This document shows, one piece after another, positions 20,180 through 28,943 of a stretch of 64,000 nucleotides of DNA. Below the pieces are notes generated by a model, which was given only the letters and a program-made list of their open reading frames with translations, was not told the origin of the DNA and did no database searches. The position numbers were made by a program, and so were the translations under genes. The DNA is taken from NCBI RefSeq assembly GCF_001905465.1, contig NZ_LISX01000010.1:1-64000 (forward strand). Reading direction: 5' to 3'. The stretch is from Kitasatospora sp. CB01950 (lineage in GTDB: Bacteria > Actinomycetota > Actinomycetes > Streptomycetales > Streptomycetaceae). The number at the start of each line of letters is the position of its first letter. The stretch's first letter is position 1.

Positions 20180-20404
20180 CTACGAATGGTTCACCATGCG
20201 CCGGTTCGGCAGCTGATATGACGCACACCGTAGCGCCGGAACGACTCGTTCGGCCGTATCCGAGCGCTGGCCGAGCCGATGCCGCGGGCCGCAACGCACG
20301 GTGGGTGGCCGGTTCCCTCTACCCGCATCCGGCCATGACCCGACGACTCCGCACAGCATGTATGAGGCCAAAGAAGTCGCGGCCCAAGGGGTCGGCCGGC
20401 ACGG

Positions 20405-20914
20405 TCAGGGGATGACGATGACCGGGCGGTTCGCGCGGCGGGCGAGGCGGCCGGAGACCGAGCCGAAGAGCTTCCCGAGCAGACCGTGGGTGCTGCCGAC
20501 CACGATGGCGTCCGCGGCGTACTCGCGGCCGACCTCTTCGATCTCGTGGCAGATGTCCCCGCCCCGTTCGACCAGGATCCAGGGGACCCCGGAGAGAAAG
20601 TCGGCGCAGGCGAGTTCGAGACCGAGGATCTCGGTGCGCTGGTCGGGAAGGTCCACGAACACGGGAGGCTCGCAGCCGGCCCAGACCGTAGCGGGGAGGC
20701 GGTTGGCGACGTGGACGATCACCAGTCCGCACTGCGAGCGGCGGGCCATGCCGACGGCGTAGGCAAGGGCGCGCTCGCTGGAGAGCGAGCCGTCGAAGCC
20801 GACCACCACGCCGTGCTGGAACTGCGGGTCACAGGCGCGTGAGCCGTGTTCCTGGAGTTGCGGTTCGCCTTCGCCGCCACGACGGCCGACGGCCGGACGG
20901 GAACTGTCGGTCAT
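20405..20914 (-). CDS. Universal stress protein (UspA family)
   Basis: This 169-residue single-domain USP has the opening strand VVVGFDGSLSSERALAYAVGMA and the ATP-binding motif GSTHGLLGKLFGSVS (G-2x-G-9x-G-S/T) followed by RLARRANRPVIVIP. Family members bind ATP and are induced in stress or stationary phase. The ATG at 20914 is chosen because GGAGG lies five bases upstream. In-frame sequence further upstream is low-complexity and not USP-like. The N-terminal ~25 residues are a charged Gly/Arg/Glu tail. It is divergent from the HAD gene across a 946-bp gap. Confidence 0.85.
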   Translation of the reverse strand: MTDSSRPAVGRRGGEGEPQLQEHGSRACDPQFQHGVVVGFDGSLSSERALAYAVGMARRSQCGLVIVHVANRLPATVWAGCEPPVFVDLPDQRTEILGLELACADFLSGVPWILVERGGDICHEIEEVGREYAADAIVVGSTHGLLGKLFGSVSGRLARRANRPVIVIP

Positions 20915-21860
20915 CGCGTCCTCCGCGGTACCGGGGCGTGCGGCGACGGCAGGATCGGCCGCCGCGCCGGGAGTGACAGGAGTGAGGTGCCCGGGGTCGT
21001 CGGACCCCGATCGGTCCGGACGCCGACGGCGAGCAGGACGTCCGAACACGCCCGCATGCCCGACCCGAGCCGCCCAACTCGCCCAGCCGGAACGGTCGGA
21101 GCGGTCGGGCCGGCCGGGCGCGCCCTCGGTGCCACCGCGTCCGCCCCCGCCATCGCTGCCGCCGTCAATGCCCTCGGCTTCGCGGACGGCATCGACGGGA
21201 TCTCCGCCCCCTGGAACATCGGCACCAGGAACAGCGGCGCCGGGGCGGTGTCCCGGGTCAGTCCCGGGCGGGGTGCCGCGACGCTCGGCAGTGGACCTGT
21301 CGTCCCTCGAACTGCCGTGGGCAGAACCGGAAAGCTCTCGACCAGCCATGGCTCAAAACTCTTCAACCGGGATGGGCCTGCACAAGGGGAAACGATGGCG
21401 GACCGCCGTGGTCCGGAGGGAGGCACGACCGAGGCGGCGGACCGTTCGGAAACGACTACCACCGTTGGCGACCTGTGCCTTTCAGAGTACGACGCGGAAT
21501 GGGCCGCACCGGGCGGCGAAGCCCTCAGTACGACCAGGTTCCCGCTTGTGGGGGAATCACACGCCGGCGCGTGCGCCCCTCCTGCGGCGGGTTCCATGGA
21601 GCTTGACCGACGACCCGCGGTACGCGCAACAGGGCAGGCACACAACGTGATCCGACTGTCATCGCCTGAGATCGCCCCTGCCCGTGGACGGTGCCGGTAA
21701 ACGATCGACCGGGCCGCAAAGGGCAGTTGGTGGGGCGCGAAAATGGCATTCGGCCGATCATGGTGGGAGTTGGGTGCGTACCAGCCGGATTCGGCCAATT
21801 CAGGGGAATTCGATTCGCCTTTGGCAATTGCCACGTGCATACGAGGCACCCGCTGGCAGC
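20915..21860. other. Long divergent intergenic region (946 bp)
   Basis: I see no confident gene. The only candidate is a 101-residue plus-strand ORF at 21395-21700 with AAGGGG six bases before its ATG, but its third-codon GC is only moderate and it matches nothing I know. The last ~130 bases before the HAD gene are distinctly AT-richer than the surroundings and probably hold its promoter. Confidence 0.4.
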
Positions 21861-22817
21861 ATGCTCGACATGCCGCTGCTCCTGCTCGACCTCGACAACA
21901 CCTTGCTGCCCAGGGATGCCGCATTCCGGGCCTGGGCGGAGGACTTCCTCGCCGAGAACGGTCTGCCCGCCGACGACCTCGACTGGTTGGTCATGCTCGA
22001 CGGCAGTGGTTACGTGCCGCGAAGCACCGTACTGGGCGCGACAAAGCGTCGCTACGGCATCGATCACTCGGTCGAGTCGATGCTCGGGCACTACCGTCAC
22101 AGCATCAACTCCCACATTGCCTGCCCGGATTCGCATGCGAGCGCGTTACGCGCGGCCCGGGAGGCGGGCTGGACACTGGGGATCGTCAGCAACGGGGGAA
22201 CGCTGCCCCAGCTGGAGAAGATCCGGCTCACCGGGCTCGCCGCCATGGTGGACGGCTGGGTCATCTCGGAGGAGGCCCGGTGCGTGAAGCCGGACCCGTT
22301 GATCTTCGAAATTGCGGCCCGCCGCTGCGGGTTCCGGCCGACGGGAGACTGGACCGCACAGACCTGGATGGTCGGCGATTACGGCCCGTCCGACATCGCG
22401 GGGGCGGAGGCCACCGGGCTCCGCAGTGTCTGGCTGCACCACGGTCGCCCCTGGGCCGAGCGCGGTTACCGTCCGACGGTCAGCGCACCGGACCTTCCGG
22501 AGGCGGTGCGCCTGGTCCTCGGCGCGGCCGAACAGCCCACCGGTGCCCGCACCTTCGCCGCCGGGGCGCCCGGACGCAAGCGCCCGCCCCGCACTCGCAT
22601 CGCCGTCCCGGCGTCCAGGTTGGCTCCTTCCTCCAACCTGAGCAGGCCGAAGGCGCCCTTCGTTCAGCCTGCACCGTTCACCCGGGCAGTGCCGCTGACG
22701 CCGCTCAAGCCGGTCGCCAAGCCGGTCGCCTCCCCCACCGCTCCGCCGGTCCGGCCGTCCGCCCTGCAGCCGGTCGTCCACGTTCGCTGCAGCGACACCT
22801 CGGCAGCCGCCGGCTGA
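21861..22817 (+). CDS. HAD-superfamily hydrolase
   Basis: This 318-residue haloacid dehalogenase-like phosphatase has motif I LLLDLDNTLLPRD (nucleophile Asp), motif II IVSNGG, the motif III lysine in RCVKPDPLIFE and motif IV VGDYGPSDIAGAEATGL. The cap inserted between motifs I and II is small and helical. The first ~225 residues form the enzyme. The remaining ~90 are a basic Pro/Ala-rich tail (KPVAKPVASPTAPPVRPS) that looks disordered. Its substrate is unknown. The ATG at 21861 or 21870 begins at the family's usual start; no strong ribosome binding site is visible. Confidence 0.82.
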   Translation: MLDMPLLLLDLDNTLLPRDAAFRAWAEDFLAENGLPADDLDWLVMLDGSGYVPRSTVLGATKRRYGIDHSVESMLGHYRHSINSHIACPDSHASALRAAREAGWTLGIVSNGGTLPQLEKIRLTGLAAMVDGWVISEEARCVKPDPLIFEIAARRCGFRPTGDWTAQTWMVGDYGPSDIAGAEATGLRSVWLHHGRPWAERGYRPTVSAPDLPEAVRLVLGAAEQPTGARTFAAGAPGRKRPPRTRIAVPASRLAPSSNLSRPKAPFVQPAPFTRAVPLTPLKPVAKPVASPTAPPVRPSALQPVVHVRCSDTSAAAG

Positions 22818-23823
22818 TCCCGTCCGGCGTGCGAACTCCTGCCCGCCCAGGTCGAGTTGCCCCTCCCGGCTCGACCACGTCCGCGAAGGGGCGCCTCGCC
22901 CGACCCGGCCGCTCCCCCGCTCGCCCGCCCGCGCGCCCGCATGCCCGCGCAGACGCTCAACACACCGACTGGTCAGTGGAGTTGGGCGCGCCGCCTTCCC
23001 TCGCCCCCGACCGCCCGGGCGGCGCGACCCTGCGTCCGGGACGCCGAGGGTACGTGAAGCTCACGTTGCGGGGGGTTGGATTCGGACGAATGTTCAGCCG
23101 AAGGCTCGGTGTCGCGCGGCCCTCGTGGGGGCTGTTGGTCGATGGGGCCAGTGGGGCAGGTGGGGTTACAGGGACTGGTGGGGTTGAAGGGGAATGGAGG
23201 GTACGAAGTGACGGAGTGTGAGGTGGGAGGCGGTCGGAGGTGGCCGGTTCGGGTTGGGCCAGGGGGCTGACGGGGCGCGGGGATCTTGGCTCAGGTGTGC
23301 GCTGCGGCGCTAAGGACGTAGGCTCACGCCCCCGATTTGAACCGTATATTTTCGGCCAACTTGCGGTCCCGGGCCGCCGTTCCGGCAAAGCCGCAGCACA
23401 CAGCGGCCGACGGGTGCGCCGCTGGTGGGTGAATCACGAACGGGTCGTGCGACAACCAGCCACGGTTGTCCGCGCCCCCTTCACAGCGGGGTCGACGGGT
23501 GCCACGCTTCGTGATCGAATGCTTCACGCCAAATTGCCATGTCGACATAGCGTCGGATGGTGAACTTGTCACAACAGCAACGGTCCACCAAGTAGATTCG
23601 ATCTTGGCTCGCAGAGCGGCAGCCGAGACCACCACACCACCGAGGGGGCTGGAGCGCCTTGAGCAGGGTGAGCAGGAGCGACGCGGGTCCTGAAGGCGGC
23701 CGCCAGCCGTCGGGCCTTCCTGGTGGCGGAGCGAGACTCGGCAAGTTCGGTGGTGCGTCGGCCGGTTCGCTCGGCGTCGGACCGAGCGCCCATCAACCCT
23801 TCGGTGGCAGCGGTGGATTGACT
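22818..23823. other. Long non-coding region upstream of adpA
   Basis: This 1-kb region has no convincing gene. It begins with C-rich low-complexity sequence (22840-22950), has a G-rich stretch (23110-23230), then becomes relatively AT-rich from about 23330. Two palindromes, GTGAATCAC (23429-23437) and GTGAACTTGTCAC (23560-23572), lie in the AT-richer part. adpA promoters in Streptomyces are long and bound by several regulators (gamma-butyrolactone receptors, BldD, AdpA itself). These palindromes are candidate sites only. Confidence 0.4.
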
Positions 23824-25770
23824 GTGAGTCAGCACGCTCAGGCCGCAGCCCACCAGGGCTCCTCCACGCTCGCCGGGCACGGCGGTCTCGCCACCGGTCC
23901 GGTCAACTCCTCCCCCATGAACGCAGGCTCCGGCTCCGAGGCGCTCGGCGCCACCGGCCCGGGGGTGCTGGGCGCGCCGCGCAAGTTGGCGGGGCGGCGG
24001 CGGCGCGAGACGGTCGCGGTGCTGCTGTTCAGTGGGGCGCCGATCTTCGAGAGTTCGATCCCGCTGTCGGTGTTCGGGGTGGACCGCCAGGACGCCGGAG
24101 TCCCCCGCTACCGCCTGCTGGTGTGCGCCGGCGAGGAGGGGCCGCTGACCACCACCGGCGGACTGACCCTCACCGCGCCGTACGGGCTGGAAGCGTTGTC
24201 GCGGGCCGGCACCATCGTGGTGCCCGCCTGGCGTTCGATCTCGCAGCCGCCTCCCGTCGAGGCCATCGCCGCCCTGCGCAAGGCGCACCACGAGGGGGCT
24301 CGGATCATCGGCCTCTGCACCGGCGCGTTCGTCCTGGCCGCGGCCGGGCTGCTCGACGGGCGTCCGGCGACCACCCACTGGATGTACGCACCGACGCTGG
24401 CCAAGCGCTACCCGCGGGTCCACGTCGATCCGCGCGAGCTGTTCGTGGACGACGGCGACGTACTGACCTCGGCCGGTACCGCGGCCGGCATCGACCTCTG
24501 CCTGCATGTGGTCCGCAGCGACCACGGTACAGAGGCCGCCAATGCGCTCGCCCGCAGGCTGGTGGTGCCCAACCGGCGCGGTGGCGGAGGTCAGGCCCAA
24601 TACATCGATCAGTCTTTACCTGAAGAGATCGGCAACGACCCGCTGGCCGAGGTGGTCACCTGGGCGTTGGAGAACCTCAACCAGCAGTTCGACGTCGAGG
24701 TCCTGGCCGCCCGCGCCTACATGTCGCGGCGCACCTTCGACCGCCGGTTCCGCACGCTCACCGGCAGTGCCCCGCTGCAGTGGCTGATCACCCAGCGGGT
24801 GCTGCAGGCGCAGCGGTTGCTGGAGACCTCGGACCTGTCGGTGGACGATGTCGCGCGCCGCTGCGGCTTCCGTTCCCCGGTGGCTCTGCGTGGTCACTTC
24901 CGCCGTCAGCTCGGTGTCTCGCCGGCCGCGTACCGGACCACCTTCCGGGCCCGCCGTCCAGCGGCGGGCAACTCGGCGATGCCCGCTCCGGGTGTCCCGG
25001 GCGAGCGGATGGTCGGTGCGCCGGGTGTTCCGGGGATGGGCCAGGGCGGGCACGGTCAGCCGGGCCAGGGCCTGCCGGGGAACGTCGGGATGACGCCCGG
25101 TCAGGCGTTCGGCGCGCCGAACGGTCCGGGCCTGGGCGGTTCGGGCCTGGGCGGTTCGGGGCTGGGCGGGCCGGGTGTGGGTGGTCCTGCCGGTGCGGCG
25201 GGGCGGCCTCGGCAGCGTCCGATGGTGCCGCCGCAGTCGGGTCCGCCGGCGGGGGTGTTCGGTCCGCGGACGTCGGAGCGTCCGGGCGACCCGCGGTACG
25301 CGGGCCGTCCGACCGTCGGCGGCGGTGCGGGCGCAGCGCAGGCCGGTCACCCGGGCGGCGGTCCGAACGGGCAGCCCGGCGGTCCGTACCCGAGTGGCCA
25401 CCAGGGTCCGCCGCCCGCGCATGCGCACGCGCAGCCGTCGACCGGCCAGCCGGTGCGGCCGAGTGCGGCGTACCCGGGCGGCCACGGTGCGGCTCCGGTC
25501 GACCGGACCGACCGTTCCGACCGGAGCGGCGTTCCGAACCGCGCGGACCGGACGGACCGCGGCGACCGCGGCGACCGGGCAGACCGGGCGGACCGGCCGG
25601 TGGAGCATGCGGTCGCGGAGGAGCCGGACGGTCAGCAGCCGAGCGCTCGGGGCCAGCGAGTGGCGCACCGCCCGGAGGCCGAGCCGGAGCGCGGGGCGCG
25701 CGGGACGGCGGACTTCGGTCCGGACGGGGCGCGTGCAGTGTCGGGGGCGCGTGACCGCGCCGTAGGGTGA
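23824..25770 (+). CDS. adpA: AdpA, AraC-family central developmental regulator, with extended C-terminal tail
   Basis: The core is nearly textbook AdpA: an RRRRE-VAVLLFSG start, a DJ-1/PfpI-like dimerisation domain with IFESSIPLSVFGVDRQDAGVP and GLCTGAFVLAAAGLLDGR, then an AraC HTH pair (YMSRRTFDRRFRTLTGSAP ... DDVARRCGFRSPVALRGHF). AdpA activates morphological and secondary-metabolism genes in the A-factor cascade. A TTA Leu codon at 24616-24618 (codon 265) lies between the domains, so translation should depend on bldA tRNA. After the HTH comes a ~270-residue Gly/Pro/Arg tail ending in D-R-x repeats, absent from the ~400-residue S. griseus protein. GTG 23824 (reading MSQHAQ) is preferred; TTG 23659 would add 55 residues. 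ornA follows with the usual synteny. Confidence 0.93.
   Translation: MSQHAQAAAHQGSSTLAGHGGLATGPVNSSPMNAGSGSEALGATGPGVLGAPRKLAGRRRRETVAVLLFSGAPIFESSIPLSVFGVDRQDAGVPRYRLLVCAGEEGPLTTTGGLTLTAPYGLEALSRAGTIVVPAWRSISQPPPVEAIAALRKAHHEGARIIGLCTGAFVLAAAGLLDGRPATTHWMYAPTLAKRYPRVHVDPRELFVDDGDVLTSAGTAAGIDLCLHVVRSDHGTEAANALARRLVVPNRRGGGGQAQYIDQSLPEEIGNDPLAEVVTWALENLNQQFDVEVLAARAYMSRRTFDRRFRTLTGSAPLQWLITQRVLQAQRLLETSDLSVDDVARRCGFRSPVALRGHFRRQLGVSPAAYRTTFRARRPAAGNSAMPAPGVPGERMVGAPGVPGMGQGGHGQPGQGLPGNVGMTPGQAFGAPNGPGLGGSGLGGSGLGGPGVGGPAGAAGRPRQRPMVPPQSGPPAGVFGPRTSERPGDPRYAGRPTVGGGAGAAQAGHPGGGPNGQPGGPYPSGHQGPPPAHAHAQPSTGQPVRPSAAYPGGHGAAPVDRTDRSDRSGVPNRADRTDRGDRGDRADRADRPVEHAVAEEPDGQQPSARGQRVAHRPEAEPERGARGTADFGPDGARAVSGARDRAVG
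24616..24618 (+). other. TTA codon in adpA (bldA-dependent control point)
   Basis: The reading ...CAG TCT TTA CCT GAA... in the interdomain linker gives the rare Leu codon TTA, read only by the bldA tRNA in streptomycetes. The codon is conserved at this linker in known adpA genes. Confidence 0.85.
25501..25600 (+). repeat. Degenerate 6/9-bp coding repeat (Asp-Arg-x) in adpA tail
   Basis: GACCG-based units encode repeated D-R-T/S/G/A triplets (for example DRTDRSDRS and DRGDRGDRADRADR), a mixed-charge, low-complexity segment. Confidence 0.8.
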
Positions 25771-25775
25771 GGGGC

Positions 25776-26378
25776 GTGAATGACCGTTTGGTATGGATCG
25801 ACTGTGAGATGACCGGCCTCGACCTCGATCGGGACGCCCTGATCGAGGTTGCCGCCCTGGTGACCGACTCCGAGCTGAATGTGCTCGGCGAGGGTGTGGA
25901 TGTGATCATCCGCCCGCCCGCCGAGGCGCTGGAGACCATGCCCGAGGTGGTGCGCGAGATGCACACCGCCTCGGGTCTGCTCGACGAGCTCGCGGACGGC
26001 CTCACCATGGCCGAGGCGCAGGAGCAGGTGCTGGCGTACATCCGCCAGCACGTGCCCGAGGCCGGCAAGACGCCGCTGTGCGGCAACTCGGTGGCCACCG
26101 ACCGCGGCTTCCTGTCCCGGGACATGCCGGAGCTGGAAGGCCACCTGCATTACCGGATAGTGGACGTCTCCTCGATCAAGGAGCTGGCCCGCCGCTGGTA
26201 CCCCCGCGCCTACTACAACAGCCCGCAGAAGGGCGGCAGCCACCGCGCGCTGGCCGACATCCGGGAGTCGATCGCCGAGCTCCGGTACTACCGCGAGGCG
26301 GTGTTCGTCCCGCAGCCCGGCCCGGACACCGACGTCGTTCGGGAGATCGCTGCCCGCCACCAAGTGCCGACCGCCTGA
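25776..26378 (+). CDS. ornA: Oligoribonuclease
   Basis: This 200-residue DEDDh 3'-5' exoribonuclease degrades 2-5 nt RNA and linear dinucleotides such as pGpG. Catalytic motifs visible are VWIDCEMTGLD (Asp and Glu of ExoI) and SHRALADIRESIAEL (His and Asp of ExoIII). The GTG at 25776 (reading MNDRLVWIDCE) matches the family N-terminus. The GTG at 25767 overlapping the adpA stop is an alternative. In Streptomyces ornA also follows adpA and affects growth and aerial mycelium. Tight spacing suggests partial co-transcription with adpA. Confidence 0.95.
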   Translation: MNDRLVWIDCEMTGLDLDRDALIEVAALVTDSELNVLGEGVDVIIRPPAEALETMPEVVREMHTASGLLDELADGLTMAEAQEQVLAYIRQHVPEAGKTPLCGNSVATDRGFLSRDMPELEGHLHYRIVDVSSIKELARRWYPRAYYNSPQKGGSHRALADIRESIAELRYYREAVFVPQPGPDTDVVREIAARHQVPTA

Positions 26379-26501
26379 CCAGAGCTCGGGTCCGGGCGGT
26401 CCGGGCGGTCCGGGAAACCCTGGCGCAAGCACCCCTCGGCATCCTGTAGAGTTCTTCCTGTCGGAGCGGGAACGCGAAAGCGGGAAAGCACCAGACAGAT
26501 G

Positions 26502-26577
26502 GTGGGCGTAGCTCAGTTGGTAGAGCACCTGGTTGTGGTCCAGGTGGCCGCGGGTTCAAGTCCCGTCGCTCACCCCA
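26502..26577 (+). tRNA. tRNA-His (GTG anticodon)
   Basis: A full cloverleaf is present: acceptor GTGGGCG/CGCTCAC, D-arm GCTCAGTTGGTAGAGC, anticodon stem CCTGG/CCAGG with loop TTGTGGT (anticodon GTG), and T-arm GCGGGTTCAAGTCCCGT. A G lies just before the first acceptor base (26501) opposite discriminator C, the G-1:C73 identity pair of tRNA-His. CCA is encoded (26575-26577). Confidence 0.97.
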
Positions 26578-26581
26578 TCGA

Positions 26582-26620
26582 AGAAGGGCCCTGGCCAAGG
26601 GAATTGGCCAGGGCCCTTCT
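26582..26620 (+). terminator. Intrinsic terminator after tRNA-His
   Basis: AGAAGGGCCCTGGCCAA - GGGAA - TTGGCCAGGGCCCTTCT is a perfect 17-bp stem with a 5-base loop, five bases after the tRNA. Confidence 0.88.
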
Positions 26621-26803
26621 TGCGTTCCCGATGTTCCCGATGTCGCTCAACACCCATCAACACCGGCCAAGGCCGCTCAACGCCGGTCGGTGGCCGCCGG
26701 ATCCGACGCCTCGTCGCCTGATGCGCAGTGGGCCCGCCCGGGCGACAGCCCCAACCCGCGGGCCCGCACCGGAGAGACCGTGGACGGCGAAGCTACCTGT
26801 CAG

Positions 26804-26809
26804 TAACAT
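26804..26809 (+). promoter_or_regulatory. Candidate -10 for a leaderless thioesterase transcript
   Basis: TAACAT is followed by seven bases and then the ATG at 26817, the classical leaderless arrangement. The region 18 bp upstream (GTGGAC) is a poor -35. Confidence 0.4.
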
Positions 26810-26816
26810 CGGCGGC

Positions 26817-27263
26817 ATGACCACTACTGCGATCGGCCAGCTGCTCACCGACACCGTCCCGATGGTGAAGACCCTGCAGCTGGAGTACCTGGAGACCACC
26901 CCGGAGCGGGCCGTGCTGCGGCTGCCCGACCTGCCGGAGTACCGCAACCACGTGGGCGGGCCGCACGCGGGCGCGATGTTCACGCTGGCCGAGTCGGCGA
27001 GCGGCGCGATCGTGCTGGCCGCGTTCGGCGACCAGCTGGGGCGTGCGGTGCCGCTGCCCACGGTCGGCGAGATCTCGTTCAAGAAGCTCGCCCGCGGTGT
27101 GGTGACGGCCACGGCCACGCTGGGCCGCCCGGTCGCCGACGTGCTCGCCGAGCTGGACGAGGGCAAGCGCCCCGAGTTCCCGATCACCGTGGAGATCACC
27201 CGCGAGGACGGCGCCGTCACCGGCGTGCTGGAGATCGTCTGGACGCTGCGCCCCAACTCCTGA
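26817..27263 (+). CDS. Hotdog-fold thioesterase-like protein (PaaI/DUF4442 family)
   Basis: This 148-residue single hotdog domain contains YRNHVGGPHAGAMFTLAESASGAIVLAAFG, the helix-strand signature of PaaI/DUF4442 acyl-CoA thioesterases, followed by SFKKLARGVVTATATLG and a final strand TGVLEIVWTLRPN. The natural acyl-CoA substrate is unknown. The ATG at 26817 is chosen because it sits seven bases after a TAACAT -10 hexamer and at the normal family start; the in-frame upstream region covers tRNA-His. The following ~180 bases up to cebR are C-rich degenerate repeat sequence with no gene. Confidence 0.75.
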   Translation: MTTTAIGQLLTDTVPMVKTLQLEYLETTPERAVLRLPDLPEYRNHVGGPHAGAMFTLAESASGAIVLAAFGDQLGRAVPLPTVGEISFKKLARGVVTATATLGRPVADVLAELDEGKRPEFPITVEITREDGAVTGVLEIVWTLRPNS

Positions 27264-27444
27264 CCCACACCGGGGCCACGGGCCCGCGCCGGGGCCCGAA
27301 CCGGGCCCACGAACCGCGGGCCCGACCACCCACCTCGGCCACCCACCCCGGCCGCGCACCCAACCCACGCCCAAGCCCCGAAGCCAACCCGCGCCCAGGC
27401 ACCCACCCTGGCCCGCACCCAGCCCGCGCCCCAGCCCGCCGCCG

Positions 27445-28509
27445 TCATGCCGAGTCGCGGATGATCAGCTCGGTCGCCAGCACCACCTGCCGCCGGGCCC
27501 GGGGGCGTTCGGCGATCTCGTCGAGCAGCAGCCGGGCCATCGTGCGCCCCATCTCCTCGATCGGCTGGCGCACGCTGGTCATCGGCGGGTCGGTGTGCCG
27601 GGCGATGATCGAGTCGTCGAAGCCGATCACCGCGACGTCGTCGGGGATCCTTCGCCCGGCGGCCCGCAGCACCTGCATCGCGCCGGCCGCCATCACGTCG
27701 GAGGCGCAGAACACGCCGTCCAGTTCGGGCCGCCGCTCCAGGAGTTCGCGCATCGCGACCCGGCCGCCCTCCTCGGTGAAGTCGGCGAGGCCGACCAGTT
27801 CCTCGTCGTAGCTGCGCCCGGCCTCCTCCAGGGCCCGGCGGTAGCCGTCGAGGCGGGCCTGGGCGACCTCCATGTCCAGCGGGCCGGTGAGGGTGGCGAC
27901 CTGGCGGCAGCCGCGGCGCAGCAGGTGCCGGACGGCCATCCTGGCGCCGCCGGCGTTGTCGGCGTGGACGTAGCTGAGCGGTTCGAGGTCGCCGCGTCGG
28001 CCGGCCAGTACGGAGGGAATCTCCAGGCGCTCGAGCAGGGCCGGCAGCGGGTCGTCGCGGTGCACCGCCACGACCAGTGCGCCGTCGACGCGTTGGGCGC
28101 TCAGGTAGGCCGAGAGGCGTTCGCGTTCGCGCGGGTTGCGGACCAGGATCAGCAGCAACTGCATGTCGGTCTCGGCGAGTTCGGCGGAGACGCCGCTGAT
28201 GATGTCGGAGAAGTACGGCTCGGAGAACAGCCGGGTCTCGGCCTCGGGGACGACCAGCGCGATGGAGTCGGTGCGTGAGGTGACCAGGGTGCGCGCTGCC
28301 CGGTTGGGGACGTAGCCGAGCTCGGCGATGGCGTTCTGGACGGCCTCGCGGGCCTTGGCGCTGACCCGGGGCGAGCCGTTGACGACCCGGGAGACGGTGC
28401 CGCGGCCGACGCCGGCCAGCGCGGCCACCTCCTCCAGGGTGGGGCGCGCGCCGGCTCTGCCGTCGGCGCCCGGGCGGGGTGCTTCGGGGCGCTGTGCGGT
28501 CGGGCTCAT
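27445..28509 (-). CDS. cebR: CebR, LacI-family repressor of cellobiose/cello-oligosaccharide use
   Basis: This 354-residue LacI/GalR regulator has its HTH at residues ~24-70 (PTLEEVAALAGVGRGTVSRVVNGSPRVSAKAREAVQNAI) and hinge helix YVPNRAARTLVTSRTDSIALVV. The periplasmic-binding-like sensor domain ends with GFDDSIIARHTDPPMTSVRQPIEEMG. It is divergent from cebEFG-bglC, and its cognate TGGGAGCGCTCCCA boxes are present. In Streptomyces CebR releases DNA on binding cellobiose or cellotriose. The ATG at 28509 (MSPTAQ) follows an AGAGG sequence; an Arg/Pro-rich upstream extension is rejected. Confidence 0.94.
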   Translation of the reverse strand: MSPTAQRPEAPRPGADGRAGARPTLEEVAALAGVGRGTVSRVVNGSPRVSAKAREAVQNAIAELGYVPNRAARTLVTSRTDSIALVVPEAETRLFSEPYFSDIISGVSAELAETDMQLLLILVRNPRERERLSAYLSAQRVDGALVVAVHRDDPLPALLERLEIPSVLAGRRGDLEPLSYVHADNAGGARMAVRHLLRRGCRQVATLTGPLDMEVAQARLDGYRRALEEAGRSYDEELVGLADFTEEGGRVAMRELLERRPELDGVFCASDVMAAGAMQVLRAAGRRIPDDVAVIGFDDSIIARHTDPPMTSVRQPIEEMGRTMARLLLDEIAERPRARRQVVLATELIIRDSA

Positions 28510-28739
28510 CGCGGCACCTCTTGGTCTCGATGGATGGAACGGCTGGAACGGCTGGAACGGGCGGCACCGGAGCCGGCCCACCCCGCGCGGCCGCACCGGG
28601 GTACGGACGCGCGGACTGCTCATTGTGGCCGGTCCGGCGCGGTGGACGACCGTCCGGGCGGCCCCCGTTCCACCCCGGGGCGGCCCGAAGCCCGGCGGTG
28701 GCCCCGGAAACGCTCCGGCAACGTTTGTGGCTCCATGTC

Positions 28740-28769
28740 TTGACACTCACCCCCGCGACCGAGCAACCT
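28740..28769 (+). promoter_or_regulatory. Probable cebE promoter
   Basis: TTGACA (28740-28745), an 18-bp spacer, then CAACCT (28764-28769) fit the housekeeping sigma pattern. The predicted start near 28776 puts the CebR palindrome immediately downstream, so the bound repressor would block clearance or elongation. Confidence 0.5.
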
Positions 28770-28781
28770 TCCGGCATGCCA

Positions 28782-28803
28782 AGTGTGGGAGCGCTCCCAC
28801 ACT
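28782..28803. promoter_or_regulatory. CebR operator (cebE)
   Basis: This is a perfect 22-bp palindrome whose core TGGGAGCGCTCCCA (28786-28799) is the known CebR box. It lies between cebR and cebE, about 140 bp before the cebE start. Confidence 0.92.
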
Positions 28804-28943
28804 GTAGCCGGAAATCGGCGCACAGAGAACATCCCGAAACCTCTCCGAACCACCCACGGATCCCCTCCGATCCACCCCGGAAGACCCGGATCCCGCCCCG
28901 GGCAGAGCGCCCGGACAAGCACCCGGACAAAGGAGTTCGCCCC

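Noticed and set aside
20915-21349. Upstream extension of the universal stress protein
   Set aside because: It is low-complexity Gly/Arg/Pro sequence, and GGAGG precedes the ATG at 20914.
23659-23823. TTG start at 23659 for adpA
   Set aside because: It would add 55 Gly-rich residues. The GTG at 23824 gives an MSQ-type N-terminus as in other AdpA proteins. It is not excluded, only less likely.
27264-27444. Possible small gene between the thioesterase and cebR
   Set aside because: It is C-rich degenerate repeat sequence (CCCACCC-type) with no ribosome binding site or codon bias pattern.
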